From contig OZ241882.1 of assembly GCA_965203255.1 (NCBI GenBank), positions 4,154,001 to 4,218,000 of the forward strand: DNA of 64,000 nt, given 5' to 3'. Of the stretch, positions 50,734-59,982 are shown in pieces; position 1 is the first letter of the stretch; each line of letters starts with the position of its first letter. The DNA comes from JAPOUP01 sp965203255. Its GTDB lineage: Bacteria; Pseudomonadota; Alphaproteobacteria; Rhodobacterales; Rhodobacteraceae. Position numbers and translations under genes: made by a program. The notes beneath the pieces are model-generated. The model searched no databases, was not told the origin of the DNA, and was given only the letters and a program-made list of their open reading frames with translations.

Positions 50734-51972
50734 TCAGGTTACCCTGTTTGTCCTTTGGAACTCAGGGCTGTCCCAAAGGCGACGGTCCAGCACATTGGCA
50801 AGGACCGCGACGGCGCGGCGCACGTCGTCCTCATCGAGATAGAGCGGAGTCAAGCCAAAACGCATGATGTTGGGTGCGCGGAAATCGCCGATCACGTTTC
50901 GGGCGATGAGCGCCTGCATCGCGGCATATCCGTGTTCAAACGCGAACGAGACCTGACTGCCGCGTTCGCTCCCGCTTCGCGGACTGACGAGGAGGAGTTC
51001 GGGGCAATGTGCCTCGACCTCGGCGATAAAGACCTCGGAAAGATGCAGGCTGGCGGCGCGGATGTCGTTCATGTTGACCTCGGCCCAGATATCAAGGGCG
51101 CTTTCAAGTGCGCTGAGCGCAATAATCGGCGGTGTGCCGACGCGCATTCGCTCGATCCCTGTGGCGGGGCGGTAGGATCGCTCAAAGGCAAACGGTGCAT
51201 CGTGGCCGAGCCAGCCGCTGAGTGCCGGGCGCGTTACGTCGATCAGATCCGGACGGATATAGATAAAGGCTGGAGCGCCGGGGCCACCATTGAGATACTT
51301 GTAAGTACAGCCAACGGCGAACTCGCACCCTGCGTTTGCAAGATCGACTGGCACAGCTCCAGCACTGTGGGCAAGATCCCAGAGCATGACAGCACCTGCG
51401 GCATGTGCTGCCCGTGTGACCGTATCCATGTCATGCATGCGGCCCGTGCGGTAGTCAACCTGGGTGATCATCACGACGGCAACATCCGATGTTATCGCGC
51501 ATTCGACCTCTTCTGGCGCAACGATACGAAGCTCATGTTCGTCGCCCAAAAGACCAATCAATCCTTCGGCCATGTAGAGATCGGAGGGGAAGTTTCCGCT
51601 GTCGCTCAGGATCACTCTGCGGTCCGGTCGCATATCGAGCGCCGAAGCAAGAGCCTGATGGACTTTGATCGACAGTGTATCGCCGAGCACGATGCTGTTT
51701 TCCGCCGCACCCAAAAGGCGGGAAATCTGATTGCCGACGCGGATTGGCTGCGACATCCAATCATCGACGTTCCATCCCTTGATTAGATGCTCGCCCCACT
51801 CGCCTGCGATCATCCTCGACACAGCGGCGTCGACGCCCCGCGGCAGCGGACCGAGCGAATTGCCGTCAAGGTAGATCATGCCTTCTGGCAGGACAAAGCG
51901 ATCCTTGAGCGGGAGCGTCACCGGTGTGCCTCGCAGTTTGCGGGTTTCAGCTTCGCGTGGTACCTTTGGCAT
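50734..51972 (-). CDS. kynU: Kynureninase
   Basis: A 412-aa PLP enzyme that splits kynurenine into anthranilate and alanine. MIYLDGNSLGPLPRGVDAAV, ILSDSGNFPSDLYMAEGLI, MLWDLAHSAGAVPVDL (the PLP-ring Asp) and CTYKYLNGGPGAPAF (the Schiff-base Lys, about residue 226) are all present, as is the C-terminal RFGLTPLYLDEDDV. Length is normal. It is convergent with the 2-aminobenzoyl-CoA operon 550 bp away and would feed that operon its anthranilate, a coherent kynurenine degradation unit. No kynurenine formamidase or dioxygenase gene is in the window. Confidence 0.9.
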   Translation of the reverse strand: MPKVPREAETRKLRGTPVTLPLKDRFVLPEGMIYLDGNSLGPLPRGVDAAVSRMIAGEWGEHLIKGWNVDDWMSQPIRVGNQISRLLGAAENSIVLGDTLSIKVHQALASALDMRPDRRVILSDSGNFPSDLYMAEGLIGLLGDEHELRIVAPEEVECAITSDVAVVMITQVDYRTGRMHDMDTVTRAAHAAGAVMLWDLAHSAGAVPVDLANAGCEFAVGCTYKYLNGGPGAPAFIYIRPDLIDVTRPALSGWLGHDAPFAFERSYRPATGIERMRVGTPPIIALSALESALDIWAEVNMNDIRAASLHLSEVFIAEVEAHCPELLLVSPRSGSERGSQVSFAFEHGYAAMQALIARNVIGDFRAPNIMRFGLTPLYLDEDDVRRAVAVLANVLDRRLWDSPEFQRTNRVT

Positions 51973-52317
51973 CCGTCGGGTGGGCTCCTATGGTGAGGGT
52001 GTCTTCTCAGTCGGTCATAGCCTTGATGGTCCTGTGCGTTTGTCAAGATTTGCCTTCAGCATCGGCGCACTGAGCGAAGCGGGTACGAAAAGGCTCGTCA
52101 GAAGCTTGGGGTCTGACAGCTTGAATCCGAGGCCCGCCACCATGGCGACAGATTGGCTCCCACTTCCGCTCCGATGTGCAGCACCAGTCATTTCCTCAGC
52201 GAGTGTGCCGCCTGGGCACCGGCGATCCGGACCGGGACGTCTGAGGTCCCCTTGGGGCGAAGCGTATCCGTGTTCTCCAGGCAGCGCAACGCCCCGCGAA
52301 ATCCCGTCCATCTTCAC
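51973..52317. other. Region upstream of kynU
   Basis: These 345 bp should contain the kynU promoter. A minus-strand tail reading LGFKLSDPKLLTSLFVPASL at 52030-52140 could be a gene fragment but has no supported start or family. The right edge is the 3' end of the DruA-type transposase. Confidence 0.35.
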
Positions 52318-54339
52318 CTACGCGCCGCCAGTCGTGCAAGCGGGGATAGGGCAGGCCCTGTCACGGAGGGCCTCGGTCGCGGGCGTCTCAGGGCGCTTCC
52401 GCGCGAGGATGGCCCGGTCGGCGACATGGACCGCGGTGACGGCGTCGAAGGCGAGGCACTTGCGCAGGTCGATGGCCCCGTCAAGGCGGCGGTTTCTGAT
52501 CCGGTTGCCCGACTTCAGCGTCTGGAACCAGTCCTTGATGGTCCACCTCTGGCAGTACCAGTCCAGTACGGTTGCGGCGTGCGCGGCGTCGGTCTCCCTA
52601 TCCGGCGGACGCTCGGTGGTCAGCAGCAGCCAGTGCAGCGGAGAGTCGGCATCGGTTTCGGTGGCCAAGACGGCGAGCATGGGCAGCGGCTCCGTGCCTT
52701 TGCTGTGCAGCGGTTGCAGGACCCTCACCTCCGCCATGCGGATATCGAGGCGGGCGACGCGTTCCCCGCGCGTCTCCGGTCCGTCGCCGACTGGGACCGT
52801 CAGTTCCTTGACCGCGACGCACGGACGAGCCGCGACATATTCCCAGAGGTGCTCCTTCCCGCCGCCGGACGTCAGAACCAGCTGCTTCGCCGAGCTGCTG
52901 GTGCGCACCAGCAGCGCGTCGCCGCAAACCTTGGCGTGGGCGATCAGGTCCGGGCTGTCGCCCTCGCAAACGGAGACCATCCGCGTGTTCGGGCACGCCG
53001 CCGCGAGTTCCCGCACCCGGTCGCACCCCGCGATCCAGCGCTGGCTGTCCTCCCGGGGATCCTCATGAAAGGTCGCATCCATCGTGAACAGGCCAAGAGG
53101 TCGACCCTGTGCCGTGACCGCCAGCCCAGCGTGAACGAGGATACCAGAGTTCCCCTTGCCGCCGCTGTCGTCGGCTAGACCGGTGTGGTTCAGGACCTTC
53201 GTGTCCTGTATTGCAAGGACGACGGGCTCCGTCCGGCAGCGGTCGGCGGTTGCCTCGAAATGCGGTTCGAGAACATGCTGCATTGATATTCTTGGGTTGG
53301 ACAGCAGGCGGTTGGTGGCCTTTCTCGCTGCCGTCGTCGGATAGACGAAAGGCCGGCTCTTCCCCATGCTCTCCAGCCAGATGCGACCGACGTTAATGAT
53401 TCGGCGCCGTACCCGTCCGTCGGTGTGGCCCGTGCGTCCGTACTCCCGCACCGCCCAATCGAGGTTCGCGCCGTCATAGGCTCCGGCCAATGCTCCGATC
53501 GGGCGGCGTTCCAAATGGCAAAGCCTATTCCGCCAGAGGCCCTCCTCAAGCGCCAGGACCCGCACTGTGCTGGTCTCGCCCCTCCGACCGCTGGTCCGCC
53601 CAGCGCAGGTCCAGCCGGCACGGTGATAGCAGTAGCCGTCGTGCTTCGGGCCGACATGCGTGTACGCCGCCACCGGGCGCACCGAATAGCGCACCTCCCA
53701 GTCGTCCGGTACCCGCGCCGCGGCCATGCGCAGGACCTCCGAGGCCAGTCCGTAGACCCGGACGCCGGGAAGCAGGAGGAAACGGTGATTGCAGATGACG
53801 CGCCCTATGTTGGAGGCGCGGGCCTCGGGGGTCCACCCGATCCACGCGTCCCGCGCCCGCAGCTTCCAGGTCGCCGACCCGAAGCCGATCCCGCCCAGCA
53901 CCCCGTGGCGCTCTGATCGGATCCAGTACCTGACCTGGCCGCCGGGCGGCCGTGCCCAGCCCTGCGGATGGTGGCGTGCCATCATCGCCTCCCACAGTCG
54001 ACGGTCGGCGGTGCGGCCCACTTGGTCGAGCCAGACGGGGCCGAGAACCTCCAGGGCACAGGCCACCTCGGTGTCGGGGACGTCGCAGGCGGGGACGGCC
54101 GGCGCTGCGGAAGGGTCGGGCGCGGCGCGGGGTGGCGGAAGCTCCTCCCCCACGCGCTCCGCCAACGCCGATAGCGCCTTGGCCGCCGCCGACAGGCACA
54201 GCCTGCCGCGGGCGTTGCGCCAGCCGGTGCGCTCGCACAGCTGTCGGGCAAGGGCATGACGGCTGAGGCCACCGGAGCGCAAGGCCTCTGCGAGCCAGTC
54301 AAGCGTCTGCGAATCAAAATGACGGAGACCTACATGCAT
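52318..54339 (-). CDS. DruA (DUF4338)-Tn5-like transposase fusion with altered catalytic residues
   Basis: A 673-aa protein from ATG 54339. Residues 1-75 are a helical start (GLRHFDSQTLDWLAEALRSG). Residues about 95-290 are a DUF4338/DruA domain (RSERHGVLGGIGFGSATWKL, RVICNHRFLLLPGVRVYGLA). From about 310 a Tn5/IS4-type DDE transposase follows: VLAIQDTKVLNHTGL keeps the first Asp. Where relatives have DREGD this copy reads VCEGD, and the YREK motif reads YCQRWTIKDWFQTLK with Lys (codon AAG) instead of the catalytic Glu. It is therefore probably catalytically dead. A related fragment lies at 14495. Confidence 0.75.
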   Translation of the reverse strand: MHVGLRHFDSQTLDWLAEALRSGGLSRHALARQLCERTGWRNARGRLCLSAAAKALSALAERVGEELPPPRAAPDPSAAPAVPACDVPDTEVACALEVLGPVWLDQVGRTADRRLWEAMMARHHPQGWARPPGGQVRYWIRSERHGVLGGIGFGSATWKLRARDAWIGWTPEARASNIGRVICNHRFLLLPGVRVYGLASEVLRMAAARVPDDWEVRYSVRPVAAYTHVGPKHDGYCYHRAGWTCAGRTSGRRGETSTVRVLALEEGLWRNRLCHLERRPIGALAGAYDGANLDWAVREYGRTGHTDGRVRRRIINVGRIWLESMGKSRPFVYPTTAARKATNRLLSNPRISMQHVLEPHFEATADRCRTEPVVLAIQDTKVLNHTGLADDSGGKGNSGILVHAGLAVTAQGRPLGLFTMDATFHEDPREDSQRWIAGCDRVRELAAACPNTRMVSVCEGDSPDLIAHAKVCGDALLVRTSSSAKQLVLTSGGGKEHLWEYVAARPCVAVKELTVPVGDGPETRGERVARLDIRMAEVRVLQPLHSKGTEPLPMLAVLATETDADSPLHWLLLTTERPPDRETDAAHAATVLDWYCQRWTIKDWFQTLKSGNRIRNRRLDGAIDLRKCLAFDAVTAVHVADRAILARKRPETPATEALRDRACPIPACTTGGA

Positions 54340-55064
54340 CAACGCAGCATACACAAACCGGATCAACCACAAAAGAGTGGAACTTTGAAATGCCCGCACC
54401 GTCCATCGGCGTTCGGTAGTGATGGCGATGCACGACGCATACCTTCGCGTGTCCGGAGAAACGCCGCCGCGTCCGGTGCGGTTTCTGTGGTCCGTGCGAT
54501 CGGTCGAAGTCGTTGGCCGGCCCCGGCTCACCGCAAGAAGCCGCCGCATCCCCATGCTTGGTCACGATCTTTTCGTGCACCTCTACATTCAGATGCCTTC
54601 GAGAGCCGCGGATGGACCGCCGCCTCGCCTTCCGTAAGACCCCCGGATACGCCACCGCGTCTGGATGCCGATGCGCCGTCCTGCCTCTGTCCCGCTTCAT
54701 GGCCCGCACTCCCTGTCCAATGCCTCTGGACGCGCGCCGCTGGCCGGTTCACCCGGCCCACGCACGGCGCACGCGCCCCAGGACTATGGACCGGAAAACG
54801 CCGGAGTCAGGAATATTGGGCTACACCCAGGGGTCTTCTGGCAAGCACGAGTTCTCGTTGTTGATAGGAATTGCCAGCTTTGTTGACCTGAGTCAGCACC
54901 TCACTGACCCGCTCGAGGCAATCAATGTGGTTGACTGCCCCGATCTCGGCCAATAAATACGCCGGATGGAATTCACGGTGCTGCGCAAGTCGCGCTGGCA
55001 ACAGTCACAACACTGTCCTGTCGGGCTTAGTCCGGGGGCTTTGACGAAATGGAGAACATGACCC
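54340..55064. other. Intergenic stretch between the transposase and rpmB
   Basis: I see no supported gene in these 725 bp. The left part is probably the rest of the DruA-type element. AGGAATATTGGGCTACACCCA at 54810-54830 (written here in two parts: AGGAATATT, GGGCTACACCCA) resembles the inverted-repeat units at 11010 and 11148. The right 100 bp should contain the rpmB promoter. Confidence 0.4.
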
Positions 55065-55352
55065 ATGTCGCGCCGCTGCGAACTGACCGGAAAGGGTCCT
55101 ATGGTCGGCAACAACGTCAGCCATGCCAACAACAGAACCAAACGACGATTTCTTCCGAATCTGAATGACGTCACGCTGATGTCAGAGACACTTGGAAGAA
55201 GCTTCAAACTCCGGGTCTCGTCCGCCGCACTTCGCGCCGTTGACCATCGGGGCGGTCTGGACGCGTTTCTTGCCAAGGCTAAGGACGCGGATCTCAGTGA
55301 TAATGCGCTAAGGATCAAAAGAGAGATCGCCAGGTCACAGATTGTCGCCTGA
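55065..55352 (+). CDS. rpmB: 50S ribosomal protein L28
   Basis: A 95-aa bL28 protein. MSRRCELTGKGPMVGNNVSH, NNRTKRRFLPNLNDVTLMSE, FKLRVSSAALRAVDHRGGLD and FLAKAKDADLSDNALRIKRE match the alphaproteobacterial form throughout. It is the only core housekeeping gene in the window and lies alone between IS debris and a small membrane protein, which suggests this stretch is chromosomal. It looks intact. Confidence 0.95.
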   Translation: MSRRCELTGKGPMVGNNVSHANNRTKRRFLPNLNDVTLMSETLGRSFKLRVSSAALRAVDHRGGLDAFLAKAKDADLSDNALRIKREIARSQIVA

Positions 55353-55746
55353 TGACACAGTTCGACAGTGGGTGCACTTTGACCGCCGAGCACTGTCTGG
55401 TGCCGTTGGCTCGGTGGGCAATTCGGGTCGGAGTCCGGGGCTTTCTTGATGCTTGACGGGGTGCCGCAACATCTTCGGAACTCATTGAACCGCACTTTTC
55501 ATTGAGTGAACTCCTGCGGTGGGGTGCGGGAGGACTGATACAGTGCGTAATGAAACTGTGGGTTCGGTTTACTGCTGGTCCGGGGAGCACACCATCACAT
55601 CAGGATGGTCGGGTCTCGGTAATGCCACAGCCCGTCCCGAGGATTATTCCCTTCCTGATCCTGTAGAGCAGGCTGGTCATGTGCCGTCGGTCTTCCAGTG
55701 GGCCGTGTGGGGCGTTTCACCACGTTGATTCGCGCCGTTAGGCGGT
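55353..55746. other. Intergenic stretch after rpmB
   Basis: No gene is supported in these 394 bp. A short open frame at 55519-55728 has no motif and no ribosome-binding site. No clear terminator hairpin for rpmB was found by eye. Confidence 0.35.
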
Positions 55747-56061
55747 CTATCGCTGTTTGAGAGCTTCCTTGATTTCGGCGATATCAGTGGCCATAGCCGC
55801 CTGACCTTCCTTGAGGGTGGCCTGACCTTCCTTGAGGATGGCGACGTCATTGGCCAGTTCATCGAACTTTTCATTGAGAACCGCCACCTCTGTCTGCACG
55901 GATGTCAGGCCGATCACCAGCCAGCCCATCAGGCCAAGGAAAGCCGCAAATGCGGTAACCACCATTGGGTTTCGCGTCACGTCACCTCGACGCAACTCAC
56001 GCGCCAAGACTTTTGCCAGCTCTGGAGTGGCGCCGGCATCGATAAGATCATCCCTTGTCAC
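55747..56061 (-). CDS. Small single-pass membrane protein with coiled coil
   Basis: A protein of about 104 aa from GTG 56061, with an N-terminal helix (DDLIDAGATPELAKVLARELRRGD), one membrane segment (MVVTAFAAFLGLMGWLVIGL) and a C-terminal coiled coil (VAVLNEKFDELANDVAILKE) containing the direct repeat LKEGQATLKEGQA. I do not recognise a named family; small proteins of this kind are common near phage or mobility genes. Function unknown. Confidence 0.6.
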   Translation of the reverse strand: MTRDDLIDAGATPELAKVLARELRRGDVTRNPMVVTAFAAFLGLMGWLVIGLTSVQTEVAVLNEKFDELANDVAILKEGQATLKEGQAAMATDIAEIKEALKQR

Positions 56062-56647
56062 GGACACTTTCCACGCTTCCTTTCTCAATCGAGACCCCGA
56101 ACGGCCACAACTCGACTGACTCCGTGACCATTTCGACGATATAGGTTGTTTCAGGCGCTGAATCAATCCCCGCCGGATTGCTGGATGTCCGGGCCCATTG
56201 GGTAGCATGTCTCAATTCGCTGGGCCATGAAAGCAGAAGAATTTGGGCGGCATCAAGGTTGACAGAAGGTTGAGTTCCCACTTTCCCTGGCCACGTAACC
56301 CAGCGAGACCTCCTTTGCCCAACACCGTCAGAAATGGAGCCCAGACCAAAATCCAACAGCATCACCGCTGCAATGACGCTACCGACCGGATTGGGGTGAT
56401 CGCTCTTGCCCTATCCTGTCTTCGAGGCAGAACCGAAAGCGTCCACGGCCACCGTCCAAAAAGGTCAGATGCAGGAGGGTTGCTTCGCCTTGCACCTATC
56501 ACGCCCAGCCAGCCAGCCAGTCAGTCGCGCTTGCCGCACGTCTCAAAGAAGGAACACTATGTCCGCAGACAGTGAACCACCAACAAATTGCGCTTCATCA
56601 GACATTTTGACTTGACATATCCGGTCGCCGTAACCGAAACTTTACCT
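56062..56647. other. Intergenic stretch upstream of the XRE-cupin regulator
   Basis: No supported gene in these 586 bp. It separates the divergent small membrane protein and the regulator operon and so carries both promoters. The direct repeat AGCCAGCCAGCCAGTCAG at 56508-56525 is the only striking element. Confidence 0.35.
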
Positions 56648-57307
56648 ATGCTAAAAAAACAGCTACAGGTTCAGCCAGAGGAAGCGGCTCTCGACCTTGG
56701 AGAGCAACTCAGGCATTGCCGCAAGGAAGCAGGGCTCACGATGCAGTACGTGGCCGAAAGTGCCGGCCTTTCGGTCGGGTTCATCTCGCAGGTCGAACGC
56801 GGTTTGACAGCGCCCTCCCTGTCTTCGCTTCGTTCCATCGCCCGGGTTCTGCAGCGGCCGATTTCGGAGTTTCTGGAACAGCCCGGCAGCAGCGCTGATG
56901 CAACCCGCGAAGGCCGCCGCGTCAGCTATCGCGTTGCGGACGGATCGGTTTCCTATGAGAGGCTGTCGGCGAACTTCCCGGGCAGCACGCTGCGTTCGGT
57001 CATCATCCACGAACCGCCTGGACACCGGAGCGAGCCGATCAGCCACGAAGGTGAGGAACTCTTCTACATGCTGCACGGTGAAATCACCTTCGAGATAGAA
57101 GGTGAACGCAAGATCCTGCGCCGGGGAGACTCGATCCACTTCGATTCCCGCAGGACGCATGCCACCTGGAACCACTCCGACCGAACAGCCTCTATCCTCT
57201 GGAGCGGCACCATGGATGTCTTCGGAGAAGACGGCAAAGAACCCATCCAGAAGAAACATAAGCAAGGCACGAGCATCCATTCCGTAAAGAAGGGAGATGA
57301 ACAGTGA
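56648..57307 (+). CDS. XRE-family regulator with cupin sensor domain
   Basis: A 219-aa two-domain regulator. Residues 15-70 form the helix-turn-helix (LGEQLRHCRKEAGLTMQYVA, ESAGLSVGFISQVERGLTAP) and residues about 120-190 a cupin (GHRSEPISHEGEELFYMLHG, GDSIHFDSRRTHATWNHSD). PuuR-type regulators of amine and amino-acid uptake have this layout. It overlaps the peptide-binding protein gene by 4 bp (GTGA), so it very likely controls the ABC transporter/hydantoinase operon. I chose ATG 56648; an upstream non-ATG start is possible. Confidence 0.85.
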   Translation: MLKKQLQVQPEEAALDLGEQLRHCRKEAGLTMQYVAESAGLSVGFISQVERGLTAPSLSSLRSIARVLQRPISEFLEQPGSSADATREGRRVSYRVADGSVSYERLSANFPGSTLRSVIIHEPPGHRSEPISHEGEELFYMLHGEITFEIEGERKILRRGDSIHFDSRRTHATWNHSDRTASILWSGTMDVFGEDGKEPIQKKHKQGTSIHSVKKGDEQ

Positions 57308-58893
57308 CACACTGGAAGACAATTCTGGCTGCCGGATCGGCAGCAGTGATCGCGCTGACCGCCCCTGCCATTGCAGGTGGCACACTGCGGCTCGACGAGG
57401 TTGCGGTTGGTGAACTCGATCCGGCAAAGGCGTCGGACTACGCCGACAGCATTCTGATGTTCAACGTCTACGATACGTTGGTTCTACCGGTGCAGGGAGG
57501 TCCGGGCCATGCGCCACATCTGGCCGAAAGCTGGGAAAGCGACGGCAACTCGTTCACCTTCACGCTGAGAAACGATGTGAACTTTCAGAGCGGCAACCCG
57601 CTGACCGCTGAGGATGTTGTCTTCTCGGTCGAGAGGATGAAGGCGTTGGGTGCCGGCCTATCCTACCTCCTTGGGGTGGTCGAAAGCGTCGAGGCGGTCG
57701 ACCCTTCAACCGTCCGCTTCGACCTTTCCTCGTCCTATGCCCCGTTCGTGGCATCGCTGGTGAGACTGCCCATCGTCGACAGGAAGCTGGTCATGGAAAA
57801 TCTCGGCGAGGGCGAGGGAGAGATGGGAGACTGGGGACAGGCGTTTCTGTCGGCGAATGGCGCTGGCACCGGTGCATATCGGGTCGTCTCGCACAATCCG
57901 CAGGAAGAGACCGTCATGGAGAGGAACGGTGACTACTTCCTCGGCATGGCAGATGCGGCGCCTGACATCGTGCGGCTGCGCTACGGGCTGGAGGCTTCGA
58001 CCGTGCGAACGCTTATTTCACAGGGCGAGCACGACATCTCGTCCCAGTGGCTGCCGCCCGAAGTGATGGGAGCGCTGGCAAGGGAAGGCGCACAGCTCCT
58101 GACGGAAAGCGGAACCGGAGCGTTCTATCTGAAGATGAACACCACCAAGCCGCCGCTTGACGATGTCAATTGCCGCCGGGCGCTAAGCGCTGCCTTTGAC
58201 TATCAGACCGCGATTCGCATGATCGCAATCACCGAAGACGTCTCTGCCGGCAGCCCCTCTACGGGCGCGATTCCAGTTGGAATGTTCGGAGCCAACGATC
58301 GTTCGATGGTTCAGGCACAGGATCTTGACAGGGCGCGGGAGTTGCTCGCGGCCTGCAGCCACGACTCGGCTGGGATGGACATCGAGATCAGCTGGATTGC
58401 CGAAGTGCCGCTTGAAGAACGATTTGCGCTGCTCTTCCAGTCAAATCTGGAAGCAATCGGTGTGAAATCACATATCCGCAAGCTGCCCTGGGCACTCTTT
58501 GCCGAACAGGTCAGCAAGCCCGAAAACACGCCGCATATCAGCCAACTCTTCGTAAATGCGGTGACGGGTGACCCGGACACGCTGCTTTACGGCATGTATC
58601 ACTCCTCGACCCCGGGAACCTGGCAGTCGCCGGAACACCTCAGCGATGCGATGGTGGATGAGTATCTGGAGGCTGGTCGCAACGCTCCCACGGCGGAGGC
58701 TCGCCAGGAAGCTTACTCGATGCTGAACGCCCGCCTGATGGAGATCGCACCGACGATCTACAGCTACGACCGGCAGTCGGTCTTTGCCGCCAGTAACAGG
58801 GTGAAGGCGCCGGCACTTTCGGATCCGGCCCAGGCATTCGGACTCGATGGCATGGGCTTCAGCTTCCGACTGATGGAAGTTGCCGACGACTGA
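57304..58893 (+). CDS. Dipeptide-type ABC transporter substrate-binding protein
   Basis: A 529-aa SBP_bac_5 family protein from GTG 57304. The signal peptide VTHWKTILAAGSAAVIALTAP ends near AIAGG. YDTLVLP, PHLAESWESDGNSFTFTLRNDVNFQSGNPLTAEDVVFSVERM (in segments) and ALSAAFDYQTAI are family landmarks. It captures peptides or related compounds and delivers them to the two permeases encoded downstream. The hydantoinase-type subunit at the operon end suggests a cyclic amide or peptide-like ligand, which is inference. Confidence 0.9.
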   Translation: MTHWKTILAAGSAAVIALTAPAIAGGTLRLDEVAVGELDPAKASDYADSILMFNVYDTLVLPVQGGPGHAPHLAESWESDGNSFTFTLRNDVNFQSGNPLTAEDVVFSVERMKALGAGLSYLLGVVESVEAVDPSTVRFDLSSSYAPFVASLVRLPIVDRKLVMENLGEGEGEMGDWGQAFLSANGAGTGAYRVVSHNPQEETVMERNGDYFLGMADAAPDIVRLRYGLEASTVRTLISQGEHDISSQWLPPEVMGALAREGAQLLTESGTGAFYLKMNTTKPPLDDVNCRRALSAAFDYQTAIRMIAITEDVSAGSPSTGAIPVGMFGANDRSMVQAQDLDRARELLAACSHDSAGMDIEISWIAEVPLEERFALLFQSNLEAIGVKSHIRKLPWALFAEQVSKPENTPHISQLFVNAVTGDPDTLLYGMYHSSTPGTWQSPEHLSDAMVDEYLEAGRNAPTAEARQEAYSMLNARLMEIAPTIYSYDRQSVFAASNRVKAPALSDPAQAFGLDGMGFSFRLMEVADD

Positions 58894-58910
58894 GTCTCCC
58901 TGCACCCCGT

Positions 58911-58928
58911 CGGGCCCGTCCGGGCCCG
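58911..58928 (+). terminator. Intercistronic hairpin after the binding-protein gene
   Basis: CGGGCCC at 58911-58917 and GGGCCCG at 58922-58928 form a 7-bp all-GC stem with a 4-nt loop, 18 bp after the binding-protein stop. Such stems after ABC binding-protein genes often stabilise the upstream transcript or attenuate the permease genes so that binding protein is made in excess. There is no T tract. Confidence 0.4.
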
Positions 58929-58947
58929 GCGGCGACACTCCGGACCC

Positions 58948-59982
58948 GTGGCCATGTCTGCAGTCCTTCGCCTTCTTTCGCGGCGGCTCGGCATCTCCCT
59001 GATCGTGCTCGTTGGCGTTTCGATGCTGATCTTTGGAATCGCGCGGGTGATTCCCGGCGATCCCGCGCGAATCGCGCTGGGGCCGAATGCGACCGAGGAA
59101 CAGGTGGCCAACCTGCGCGAGGCGCTGCACCTCAACGACCCGGTCGTGATTCAATACGGGCATTTCGTGGCCGACCTCCTTCAGGGCGATCTTGGTGTCT
59201 CGCTCTATACCAACCGCCCGGTGACACTGGACATTGCGCAGTTCCTGCCCGCGACGCTGGAGCTTGTACTCATCTCCGGAGTGCTGATGGTCGGTATAGG
59301 ACTGCCGCTCGGCATGTGGTCGGCACGTTACCGAGGTCGCTGGCCAGACCACCTGATCCGCGTTGTCTCGCTTCTGGGGGTCTCGGCTCCGAGCTTCGTT
59401 TGGGCCGTGATCCTGATGCTCATCTTCGCGTTCTTCCTGCCCATCTTTCCGATCGCCGGACGGATAACCGACAGCTTCGAGATCACACGTGTTACCGGTT
59501 TCCTGCTGGTTGACACGCTGCTCGCCGGAAACGGTGCGGCCTTTGCCGATGCGCTCTGGCACATCGTCCTGCCCGCCTTAGCGCTTGCGGTTTCCGGCAT
59601 TGGACAGGCGGCACGGCTGACACGCGCGAACATGGTTGAGACCTACGACAGGCCATATGTCGAGATGGCTCTCGCCTATGGCTTCCCGGCGCGGCGCATT
59701 GCCGCGAAATACGCATTCAAGCCTTCGCTGATACCCTCGCTGACCATCATCGGCCTCGATTTCGCGGCCATGCTTGGAAATGCCTTTCTGGTCGAGGCGG
59801 TCTTTGCCTGGCCTGGCCTTAGCCGCTACGGCGTTGCCGTGATCCTCAGAAAGGACCTCAACGCCATCATCGGTACCGTTCTTATCATCTCTGCCACTTT
59901 CCTGATCGTGAACCTAATCGTCGACATGCTGATCGCGTTCCTAAATCCGCGCATCCGCCATTCGGAGCGGGGCACGTCATGA
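58948..59982 (+). CDS. ABC transporter permease, DppB type
   Basis: A 344-aa permease (GTG 58948 or ATG 58954). The start LRLLSRRLGISLIVLVGVSM and the following FGIARVIPGDPARIALG are typical of DppB/OppB. Six membrane segments and the EAA loop (YDRPYVEMALAYGFPARRIAAKYAFKPSLIPSLT in parts) are visible. It pairs with the permease at 59979, which it overlaps by 4 bp. Confidence 0.9.
   Translation: MAMSAVLRLLSRRLGISLIVLVGVSMLIFGIARVIPGDPARIALGPNATEEQVANLREALHLNDPVVIQYGHFVADLLQGDLGVSLYTNRPVTLDIAQFLPATLELVLISGVLMVGIGLPLGMWSARYRGRWPDHLIRVVSLLGVSAPSFVWAVILMLIFAFFLPIFPIAGRITDSFEITRVTGFLLVDTLLAGNGAAFADALWHIVLPALALAVSGIGQAARLTRANMVETYDRPYVEMALAYGFPARRIAAKYAFKPSLIPSLTIIGLDFAAMLGNAFLVEAVFAWPGLSRYGVAVILRKDLNAIIGTVLIISATFLIVNLIVDMLIAFLNPRIRHSERGTS

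Noticed and set aside
52153..53178. Plus-strand open frame of about 340 codons opposite the DruA-type transposase
   Set aside because: Antisense shadow in GC-rich DNA; the minus-strand product has clear domains.
52318..54339. Reading the DruA domain as a Druantia defence system
   Set aside because: The domain is fused to a Tn5-like transposase and none of the other Druantia proteins is near.
55519..55728. Short open frame after rpmB
   Set aside because: No ribosome-binding site, no family resemblance and atypical composition.
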